From Candidatus Parcubacteria bacterium (GTDB lineage Bacteria; Patescibacteriota; Minisyncoccia; Phycocordibacterales; CALRHW01): a DNA stretch of 33,216 nucleotides. The DNA is taken from NCBI GenBank assembly GCA_009691505.1, contig SICJ01000005.1, forward strand, positions 1 through 33,216. Reading direction: 5' to 3'. The translations under genes were made by a program, and so were the position numbers. How positions within the stretch are numbered: the first letter of the stretch is position 1; each line of letters begins with the position of its first letter. The notes under the pieces are model-generated. The model made no database searches and was not told the DNA's origin. It saw nothing but the letters and a program-made list of their open reading frames with translations. This document shows, in pieces, positions 19,101 through 26,094 of this stretch.

Positions 19101-20181
19101 TGGCGCCAGAAGGTGAGGCGCCTGGATTTATATTTACATTTCCACTGGGACCGCCGGGAGAACTCGCACCTCCTGTGATTAACACATCTCCACCAGCAGC
19201 TACTTCATTTCCACCTAAACCGCCTTGGATAACAATAGCGCCGCCAGCTTCGCCTGAATCTGAACACAGCTCGCCTTCACACACTCCAGAGCCTCCTGTA
19301 AGAAATATTCCTTCTGTACTAACGCCACCTGATGGGTTAAATCGCTTTCCTTGCGCAGCAAATGTTCCTGAAGGAGATGTGGTTCCCACACCCACTCTTC
19401 CGCTGTTTGTTACGATGAGAACAGTTTTTGTAGAAGAACCGACAACAAATGCTGGACCAGAGCCGATAGCGTTTGCATTTACTGAAAGAAGTCCCCATGG
19501 CGTCGTCGTTCCAATTCCCACATTACCAGTACTCGCTATTGAAAGTCTAGACGCAGAACTCGGACCAAAAAATTCTGCGATTTTCCCTGCTCCGTTTTGT
19601 GTGAAAGTAAGAAATGTTGTAGCGGTGGAAGTAGCATTGACCGCATCATTTCGCAAAAATTGCTCACTTGAAATGTTATCTATTGTGTCTGCCACAAACG
19701 CTGCGGGCACTGCACCAAGTATTTTTCGTGGAGTCATTTCTCCGTCCCATGATGGTGAGCCACCAGACCCGCCTATTTCTACTCCCAAATAAAGTGTCTG
19801 GTTAAAATTAACACTTGTAAGCGCGGTGGAGCTTCCGAGCATTGCGCTAAAGAGTCCGTTGGTAAGAGTGATACGATTACCAGCTGAAGTGCTTCTGTCT
19901 TCTTCCCAAATGTTTGTGGTCGTCGCACTGGTCGCCGTAGTATATAGACGAAACGTCATGTGATAAATACCATCTGTGACCGCAACGTTGCTTGTGTTTG
20001 TAAGCTTGCCTTGATAATTAATTTGTTTATTAAATTGCGCTTGTGCAATATTTATTTGGTTTGAAAGAACAGAAACCGTTATCAAAAACACAACAAAAGT
20101 TCTCACGCAAAAACGTCGCGCTTTTTTACTTGAACGCATAAACGAGAGAGCTTTCGTTAAATTTTTAATATCAATAATCAT
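16144..20181 (-). CDS. large secreted fiber/adhesin-like protein with GNVGIGTTTP repeats, S74-chaperone-like C-terminal region and Gly-rich tail
   Basis: Signal peptide; repeated (G)NVGIGT(T/S)(T/S)PWGLLSVNA-type motifs; S74-like stretch near the C-terminus (NYNSYLDEIRNINISTYQYKDDGSGESRLGIISDNAPSEILSV...LQNKFDALDVRVTALE); GGGGVDGGTD tail. Confidence 0.8.
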   Translation of the reverse strand: MIIDIKNLTKALSFMRSSKKARRFCVRTFVVFLITVSVLSNQINIAQAQFNKQINYQGKLTNTSNVAVTDGIYHMTFRLYTTATSATTTNIWEEDRSTSAGNRITLTNGLFSAMLGSSTALTSVNFNQTLYLGVEIGGSGGSPSWDGEMTPRKILGAVPAAFVADTIDNISSEQFLRNDAVNATSTATTFLTFTQNGAGKIAEFFGPSSASRLSIASTGNVGIGTTTPWGLLSVNANAIGSGPAFVVGSSTKTVLIVTNSGRVGVGTTSPSGTFAAQGKRFNPSGGVSTEGIFLTGGSGVCEGELCSDSGEAGGAIVIQGGLGGNEVAAGGDVLITGGASSPGGPSGNVNINPGASPSGAIGNILLASTNLGKVGIGTTSPYAKLSVVGQVVASYFTATTSTASTFPYASTTALTVSGTGGLQLATGLNGPLQANAGLVSATSSIGALYGGTGLTTIAQGDILFGSASNVFSALTKSGTANSFLKNSGTSNNPAWSTIASGDLSDTANIALLSGSQTFTGTKTFSNSTFSALFTGGNVGIGTTTPWGLLSVNADALATGVPQFVVGSSTATNFIVANGGNVGIGTTTPWAYLSVVGDSYPQLVIATTTGATPLIYVTSTTTGNLDWVRIGIGTTTNSGTAGLRDQFVVAGRIYSTWKELRCDMFGSDRTLTNSRPTGAICGQFATDTTATLDGGYLFTANANPSYGTLRAGITSTAIAGEAFAIRTGPLSIAPENNPVMLTSVRTPTIVAGSGSTSAYYIGFTNHPIPTSLANSYNIDPTSGVYFAASSTNTWRAVARKAGVETSFNTGIATSTTAFAKMRIELTPTLATFLINDAEVGTISTNIPTGVNLSMVISVAVTQTVAFTPRELEISFIRLWVDDPPDGQVIPNRSTPASLDTTSQPYDAITGGNISTAYLVGEPSGYAEGEIVSIDDSSSMKVKKSDKKYDGLTIGVVGGNPLGSAQILGNENEKTIRVAMHGRANVLVNNENGKIKVGDLVTTSSSAGIGMKALGSGYVIGRALSALASSELQGTIIVELNPQYYSGNAISTDDKGNVGIGTSTPSSKLDVIGNVQAFGFTAKAKRSLMENVVTLGEENYNSYLDEIRNINISTYQYKDDGSGESRLGIISDNAPSEILSVSGDNVDIYKLATLTLGGVKSLQNKFDALDVRVTALENIAFGLATTTATTTTSATSAGFMDSILSHLGSLGANISQGFAGFKKLITETLTVGSKEKPTGITIFDDKTGEPHCLSISNGNTKTTAGECGAVQTTGGGVGDGGSGGVDGGTDGGGGVDGRTDGGGGVDGGGAGDSESGKTTSDADTPLIDTGTEGISPGVVEISGESGD
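16265..16354. repeat. 30-bp tandem repeat (about 3 copies) encoding the Gly/Asp-rich tail
   Basis: cctccgtctacgccacctccgccatcagta repeated at 16265, 16295 and 16325 (last copy diverged). Confidence 0.9.
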
Positions 20182-20184
20182 TTT

Positions 20185-21717
20185 TTAATTTTTCAGACAA
20201 CAACACTCTTTTTTGCGGAAAAATAAGATAATCAAAATCAGAATTATAAATAAAACACCGAATATATTTTTCCAAACAATAGATGGGTTTTGTGATTGAA
20301 GAAGAGGAACGATAGACACGATCACACCTGCGAGCTTTTTTAGACCTTGGTTTTTGTGATCTAGAATCGCAACACCAAATTTGAAATTGCCGTTTCTGCC
20401 GAGAGGGGCGATGGTCGCTTCATAAGCAGTCTTGTCTTTATTTACACGAAGCAAAAATGAAAAAGATTTTCCTTCGTCTTGTGGATCTGTCATCGTAATA
20501 GCAATCGTCTTTAAGATTTCTGGAATTTTTTTATAGTTTAGAGAAATTTGTAATTCCCTGTCTCCTGCGATATTTACTGTATTGTCTTTCACTTCTAGCT
20601 TTTTACCATCTTGGAAAAAATCTAAATCTGCTATTGTGAGCGCTCTGATTATCGGGTTTACTAGATTTGCAGACAATTCCACGATGTCTTCAAACAGACT
20701 TTTTTCATCTTTTATTTCACCCGTCTTACGAAGCTTATCTTTTGCCACAGCACCAGATGAATAATTTCCAAACTTATCTTTTGCAAACAATGTGTAGTAA
20801 TACATTTTTCCATACACCACATCTTTATCAACAAATTTCTCAGCACCGCCTTCATAGATCACTTCTCCGTCAAATAAATCTTTTGGATAAAATTTATCTG
20901 ATTTTACGATACGCACTTGGTCAAAATCAATTTTTGGATTATTCCATGTGAGAGTGATTACTTTGTCGTCCCCGACTGCTTTCAGATTTGTAACGTTGCT
21001 TGGCACTATTTTGTCTGAGAGAAACTTTGTCCAAAACTGCTGATTATTTAATATGAGTTTTCTTCCATATATATCAGTGATTTCAATTTTGAAATAATAT
21101 AGAGTGCCTGCAGTCAAACCTGTGATACTCGTCTCATGATTGGTTACAAAAATATCTGAAGTAATACTTCCTAGCTCATAATCAGGAGTGAGACCGAAAG
21201 AAACGACTGCCTGCGTATATATGTTTGTTTGAAATCTCAGGAGCACATTTGTGAGCCTAGTTTCCACAAAAAGATTTTGAAGCAAAAGTGGAATACTTCC
21301 ACCTGTCGTTCCATTATTGGGAGGGGTTATTGCTTCAGAAAGAGTCGTTGCTGTCGCAATATTTGATAATCCAGATATATTTACCGAAGCATCAAATGCA
21401 GAAACGGTATATGAGTATGCAGTGGAAGGACTGAGGCCTATGTCTGAATAAGTGGTTATCGTTGTCGTTGCAACAAAAACATTGTCTCTAAAAACTCTAT
21501 AACCCGTGACAGCCACATCGTCCGTTGAAGCATTCCATGACAAATTTATTTGCGAAGCAGAGATTGCTGTTGCAGTAAGATTTGCAGGAATAGACGGCGC
21601 AACTGTGTCGACACCTATCAACTGTTTAACTGTAAATTGATCTTCCGCTGCAAAAGTGACAAGTGTAACTGTCCACAGAAGAGCAATTGTTATAAATATT
21701 TTAGTAAAATATTGCAT
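20185..21717 (-). CDS. secreted fibronectin type III domain protein with C-terminal TM anchor
   Basis: Signal peptide, VAPSIPANLTATAISASQINLSWNASTDDVAVTGYRVFRD...YSYTVSAFD (FN3), further FN3-like stretch LKAVGDDKVITLTWNNP..., C-terminal FGVLFIILILIILFFRKKECCCLKN. Confidence 0.85.
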   Translation of the reverse strand: MQYFTKIFITIALLWTVTLVTFAAEDQFTVKQLIGVDTVAPSIPANLTATAISASQINLSWNASTDDVAVTGYRVFRDNVFVATTTITTYSDIGLSPSTAYSYTVSAFDASVNISGLSNIATATTLSEAITPPNNGTTGGSIPLLLQNLFVETRLTNVLLRFQTNIYTQAVVSFGLTPDYELGSITSDIFVTNHETSITGLTAGTLYYFKIEITDIYGRKLILNNQQFWTKFLSDKIVPSNVTNLKAVGDDKVITLTWNNPKIDFDQVRIVKSDKFYPKDLFDGEVIYEGGAEKFVDKDVVYGKMYYYTLFAKDKFGNYSSGAVAKDKLRKTGEIKDEKSLFEDIVELSANLVNPIIRALTIADLDFFQDGKKLEVKDNTVNIAGDRELQISLNYKKIPEILKTIAITMTDPQDEGKSFSFLLRVNKDKTAYEATIAPLGRNGNFKFGVAILDHKNQGLKKLAGVIVSIVPLLQSQNPSIVWKNIFGVLFIILILIILFFRKKECCCLKN

Positions 21718-21734
21718 TATTACTTAGAGCCTGT

Positions 21735-22499
21735 TTAGAGAGGTATCGCTGTGACAGTCGTTGTCGCAGTGTATTCTCCCGCTGGTTGAAGATGTAAAGC
21801 GCCCGATTGCGCTCTAAATTTTAGAGTCGTTGCTGTGCCTGACGATTGATTGGACGACGTGCTTCTGCTAATTGTTTTATCGGTTGTAGATAATGCGTCC
21901 CAACATGCGTTTACTGTGTCTGTTGATCCTGTATTGCAGTTGCTTGCTCCGTCGTCTTTATATTCTTGGACTATATGAGTGCCTTCTGGAGAAAATGCAA
22001 ACTCAGAATCTGAGGAAGATATTGAGAATGTGAAATCTGGGTTTGCTCCGGCTGGCGTATAATCTGCAAAACTATTTGCTCCAAAGATAAGTGCTGGAGA
22101 CGAGCTCGCTTTGATAAAGAGGACATAGCCAGAAGGACTATCTGTCGTCACTGTCACTACAGTTGAACCGTTTGATGTACCACCTGTAACTCCACCGATA
22201 CTTGGACTCATTACGACATCTGATACCGTAGCAATAGATATATAGACGTTGTGCATTTGTTGATAGCCCGCTGCAATATTGTAGTTTGTGCTTCCTGATA
22301 AACCTGTTGCGATTTCTCCCACGGTATCTTCAATACGATAATTTGTAGAGTTTGAAAGGTTTCCGGCAAAATTTACGCTGTCGCTCTGCACTTTGTAGCT
22401 AGTACTATTCATTTGAGCGAGTGTGATACGAGCAACAAAAGACGGCACTAAAAGCGCCGTTACAACAATTGCTCCAACATAAACTTTTATTTTAGACAT
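21735..22499 (-). CDS. secreted surface protein, paralogue of 23483..24157
   Basis: Signal peptide; SNSTNYRIEDTVGEIATGLSGSTNYNIAAGYQQM; then VVMSPSIGGVTGGTSNG...CNTGSTDTVNACWDALSTT...YTATTTVTAIPL. Confidence 0.75.
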   Translation of the reverse strand: MSKIKVYVGAIVVTALLVPSFVARITLAQMNSTSYKVQSDSVNFAGNLSNSTNYRIEDTVGEIATGLSGSTNYNIAAGYQQMHNVYISIATVSDVVMSPSIGGVTGGTSNGSTVVTVTTDSPSGYVLFIKASSSPALIFGANSFADYTPAGANPDFTFSISSSDSEFAFSPEGTHIVQEYKDDGASNCNTGSTDTVNACWDALSTTDKTISRSTSSNQSSGTATTLKFRAQSGALHLQPAGEYTATTTVTAIPL

Positions 22500-22501
22500 T
22501 T

Positions 22502-23473
22502 TTATTTCTTTCGAATTTCAAATCTAGTCAACACAAAGCGGAGAACAAATAGAAGAATGATTATCGCAAGAACAACAATAGCGAGAAGTTTGATTGGAAT
22601 GACCCAGAAACTAAACGACTTTGTGTCAATGATGTTGTCGTATCCTCTGTTGATGGAAGCGGTAGCTGTATATCTGCCCACAAGAAAAGAACTATCCCAA
22701 CGCACTTCGCGCAAACGAAGTGACCCCGGTAGTGCATACCAAGGTTCTACCTCAATATTTTTTACTTCTTCTCCGAGCATATTTTTAATGCTAATTTTTC
22801 CGTATGGATTTACATAAACACTGCCTTTATTTTCGTAGAGTAAACGAAAATCTATCGGGCCAGATGCGTAAATCTGCTTTCCGCCGTTTGTCTCAAACTT
22901 AGTCAGTTGTCCGTCGTGATTTACTGGTCCAGGAATTGTGATAAAAAGAAGTGTGCCCAGTCGTGCCACTATCGTGCTTGTTGGTCCAATTTTTTCTGCA
23001 TTGGGTTTTGAAGCTGTACTTGTAAGTAGACTTCCATAAAGTCCTCCGGGCTGTGCGTCTGTGGGAATAGAAACTGTTACTGGAACAGTGGCACGCTCGC
23101 CATTTTTAAGTGTAAAGCTCCACTCTGGAACTGATATGTAATCTTTTAGAGAATACGGTCCGCGCTCATCACCTAAAAGAACTGCTGTCTGTGTTATATC
23201 TTGTGAACCAGTAAAATCCTCAGTTTCAAAATTGAAAACTCTTTCATCTCCCATTCTGTTTGTAACTGTGATATTTACTGTTTTGCTTTCGCCTGGATTT
23301 ATTTCAAGTTCTACTTTGCCCGGGCCGATAGCAAAATCACCGTGTGTTGAGTTGTCTCCTGTGTTTTCTATTTTGTAGGCAAAGACTTTTGAAGCTCCCG
23401 CGAAACAAAAAACACAGAGAAACAAAAATACTCCCATTTTCCAGAATATGTAATTTTTTGGTTTTGCTGTCAT
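22502..23473 (-). CDS. secreted protein with C-terminal TM, DUF916/WxL-interacting-protein-like architecture
   Basis: KVELEINPGESKTVNITVTNRMGDERVFNFETEDF, PTDAQPGGLYGSLLTS, second beta-rich domain, C-terminal IPIKLLAIVVLAIIILLFVLRFVLTRFEIRKK. Confidence 0.65.
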   Translation of the reverse strand: MTAKPKNYIFWKMGVFLFLCVFCFAGASKVFAYKIENTGDNSTHGDFAIGPGKVELEINPGESKTVNITVTNRMGDERVFNFETEDFTGSQDITQTAVLLGDERGPYSLKDYISVPEWSFTLKNGERATVPVTVSIPTDAQPGGLYGSLLTSTASKPNAEKIGPTSTIVARLGTLLFITIPGPVNHDGQLTKFETNGGKQIYASGPIDFRLLYENKGSVYVNPYGKISIKNMLGEEVKNIEVEPWYALPGSLRLREVRWDSSFLVGRYTATASINRGYDNIIDTKSFSFWVIPIKLLAIVVLAIIILLFVLRFVLTRFEIRKK

Positions 23474-23482
23474 GTAGAGTAA

Positions 23483-24157
23483 TTAATTTATAATTGCTGT
23501 TTGTGTCATTGTCGCTGTGTATGTGTCCTCAATTGTAAGACCTCCTGAATTTAGGAAAGTGCTGAAATAAATACTTGATGTTGCACCAGAAGCTGATGTT
23601 GCTGCACTTGTAACGATTGTTGATGTTGCAACTGTTGATAGTCCCATCCAACATGAACCTGCACTAGTATCTGCACTGCCAGTGTTACAAGTATTTGTAC
23701 CGTTATCTTTAAACTTTTGTGCAAGATTTGCTGTTGTACTTGCTGAAACACTAAATCCAAACTCTGCACCTGCTGGCACTGAGAAAGTAAAGTCAGGAAT
23801 ACCTGTAGTCGCTGGAGTGTAATCAGCAATCGTTCCTGCAAACGCATCACCTACCATTGCTGGAGAAGAACTCGCGGCAAGTGTCATCGTAAAACCTGTG
23901 TTGTTGTTGGTCGTCACCACTGATGTAGATGTGCCGTATGAAGTACCTCCAGTAATACCCGCGATTGAGCCGTTCATAACGACGTCATTTGCGGGAGTTG
24001 CGAAAGTGATTTCGGCTGTGATCGTCTGTTTTACCGTGAACTGATCTTCTATTGCTTGCAAAAACGCGGGTTCTGCAAGACCATAACCAAAGGAAAGCAT
24101 CAGTGTGATGAGGAGGCTTGTCGCTGTGGCTTGTTTTAAATTTATATTTTTTAACAT
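23483..24157 (-). CDS. secreted surface protein, paralogue of 21735..22499
   Basis: Signal peptide followed by EDQFTVKQTITAEITF; VVMNGSIAGITGGTSYG...CNTGSADTSAGSCWMGLST...YTATMTQTAIIN. Confidence 0.75.
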   Translation of the reverse strand: MLKNINLKQATATSLLITLMLSFGYGLAEPAFLQAIEDQFTVKQTITAEITFATPANDVVMNGSIAGITGGTSYGTSTSVVTTNNNTGFTMTLAASSSPAMVGDAFAGTIADYTPATTGIPDFTFSVPAGAEFGFSVSASTTANLAQKFKDNGTNTCNTGSADTSAGSCWMGLSTVATSTIVTSAATSASGATSSIYFSTFLNSGGLTIEDTYTATMTQTAIIN

Positions 24158-24261
24158 AATAATTCTGATAATTTTGATAATTTGTCTCGACCTTATAGGC
24201 TTGTGCCTATCCTCGAAGCTCTTTTAATATTTTATAAAAAGCGCCGAGGATAAATGCAAAC

Positions 24262-25392
24262 TTATTCTGTTTTTTGTTCTGTGATTGGCACCATTACATA
24301 TAAATAATTTTGGTCAGATAATTTTGTAAACACCGGCTTGATTACACCAGAAGAACCCGTCTTGTCTGGAAAAATTTCTGTTTGGTCAGAAAAAGAATCT
24401 TTGATTTGCTGTTTTGTTTTCTCATCTTTAATTTCGTCTCCACTACTTGGCACTACAGTGATACCCATTTGAGTGTCGTTTTTGTAAACCGAGTTTACTT
24501 GTTCACTATCAAGAGTGGCGACCTTGTCTGCTGTTTCAAAATTAAAAAGACCAGAAACAAAACGATATGTTCCTGATGCTATATGACTAAAGAATGTTCC
24601 AAGAGAATCTTTGAACGCTCCACCTAAAGATGCTGAGTTATTTGTTTGAGTGGTTTGAGCTGTTTGAAAAGTGTTTTGATAAACGGGTGCTACGCGAGAA
24701 CTTAAGTTTTTGTTAGACGATATACTAAAAAATAAAACAGCTATTACGGCAAAAGAAATGGTAGGAATAAGAAAAGCGGGTTTTTTAAATAATGTTTTTG
24801 TTTTTAATATTTCATCTGTCTTTGGTTTTTGTGGCGCCAGTGGCGCCTCAATCTTTAATAAAACGGACTCTGGGGGTGTCTCAATTTTTGGTAAAACCGT
24901 AGGTGGAAAATAAATTACTCCACGTTCCTTTTTTGCAGTATTTTCTTTATGTTCTCGTAAAGATACCTCACTAATAAACCAACGCTTTCCGACTTGCTTG
25001 CAGTCTAGATTGTTACTTCTACAAAGCTGACCTATATAATCCTGTGTGTATCCGGTGATTTCAGAAGCTCGTTTTGCTGATACATAAAAAATCTCCTGTT
25101 CTGGTTTTAGACCAAGTATTGGGGGTGGGGAAAAATATGATGATGGAAGTATCTGGGTAGATGATTTAAGAGTAGGGGTTGGGACGGGTCTTTCGCTGGG
25201 TTTTAAGGTGCTGTTTTTTATGTGTTCAAGAAGTGAGTTTTCAGCCACAAACCATGCCTTACCAATACGTCTATTCTCAAGTTTTTTTAAACGGCAGAGT
25301 TGTCCGATATAATCCGCAGTATAGCCACTTATTTCGGAAGCTCGTTTTGCCGAGATGAATTTTTTTCCTGAAAAATAGAGCTCGTTGTTCAT
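24262..25392 (-). CDS. putative membrane-anchored regulator with two tandem HTH (MerR/excisionase-like) domains
   Basis: Two related blocks, FISAKRASEISGYTADYIGQLCRLKKLENRRIGKAWFVAENSLLEH and YVSAKRASEITGYTQDYIGQLCRSNNLDCKQVGKRWFISEVSLREH, then a TM segment (PAFLIPTISFAVIAVLFFSI). Start set at ATG 25392. Confidence 0.75.
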   Translation of the reverse strand: MNNELYFSGKKFISAKRASEISGYTADYIGQLCRLKKLENRRIGKAWFVAENSLLEHIKNSTLKPSERPVPTPTLKSSTQILPSSYFSPPPILGLKPEQEIFYVSAKRASEITGYTQDYIGQLCRSNNLDCKQVGKRWFISEVSLREHKENTAKKERGVIYFPPTVLPKIETPPESVLLKIEAPLAPQKPKTDEILKTKTLFKKPAFLIPTISFAVIAVLFFSISSNKNLSSRVAPVYQNTFQTAQTTQTNNSASLGGAFKDSLGTFFSHIASGTYRFVSGLFNFETADKVATLDSEQVNSVYKNDTQMGITVVPSSGDEIKDEKTKQQIKDSFSDQTEIFPDKTGSSGVIKPVFTKLSDQNYLYVMVPITEQKTE

Positions 25393-25712
25393 GGGTAAAT
25401 TATAGCTTCTCTCTCCACTCAAATACACGATTTTTTGTGGATAACCTCACGATTGTTTTTGAAGTGATTTTAAAGTGTAGATTTAATAGAAACACCTTGG
25501 GATATCTAAACGAAACCCGCTTTTACCTTGGTGTATTAATTTAGCTTAGAACCTGTCAGGACTTGTGGGTGGAAGTATGAAAATTGATCTGAGTATTCTA
25601 GAAAATTAGGAAAAGTGAGTTAGACATATCAACATATATAAACATTGATAAACTATACATATTAAACTATAATTTTATCAAGGTTTAATAATCTTTATCT
25701 AAGTTAAATTTA

Positions 25713-25955
25713 ATGAGTGATTCTTTTTTAACAATCAAACAAGCAGCAAAAATGTTAGGGGTTACGCCCTTAACTCTGCGTAACTGGGATAGGGCTGGAA
25801 AATTTGAAGCGACTAGACATCCAATAAACAACTACCGTGTATACAAAATAGAAGATGTAAATGCTTTTATAAAAGAGATGGGAGAAAAAAAACAAGACAC
25901 GACAAATCGCAAAAATCAAGTGAAGAAATTGAACATCCTACATCTTGAGGACTAG
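25713..25955 (+). CDS. small MerR-like HTH DNA-binding protein
   Basis: FLTIKQAAKMLGVTPLTLRNWDRAGKFEATRHPINNYRVYKIEDVNAFIKE. Confidence 0.85.
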   Translation: MSDSFLTIKQAAKMLGVTPLTLRNWDRAGKFEATRHPINNYRVYKIEDVNAFIKEMGEKKQDTTNRKNQVKKLNILHLED

Positions 25956-26094
25956 TGTTTAAAAAGTAAAAATAGAGTTTGTGTTTATAAATGACTCGCG
26001 CAGGCGAGGGCGGCGCCGAGCGGAGCAGAAACCGTAGCAACGATTTACGCGTGCATTTAGAAACACAAACTCTATTTTTACTTTTTAAACACTA
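25953..26094. repeat. 142-bp element with perfect 34-bp inverted-repeat arms and GC-rich core; possible bidirectional terminator
   Basis: tagtgtttaaaaagtaaaaatagagtttgtgttt (25953-25986) is the exact reverse complement of 26061-26094. Confidence 0.9.

Noticed and set aside
19046-19792. Plus-strand 248-aa Pro/Ser-rich ORF
   Set aside because: Antisense of the repeat-rich 16144..20181 gene; repeats of VPIPTFP mirror the GIGTTTP coding repeats.
23551-23850. Minus-strand Q/L-rich 99-aa ORF
   Set aside because: Out-of-frame shadow of the Ser/Thr/Ala-rich secreted protein gene at 23483..24157; composition is a frame-shift artefact.
25953-26094. Insertion sequence with transposase
   Set aside because: Element is only about 142 bp and has no coding capacity; no clear target-site duplication. 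Kept as a structured repeat rather than an IS.
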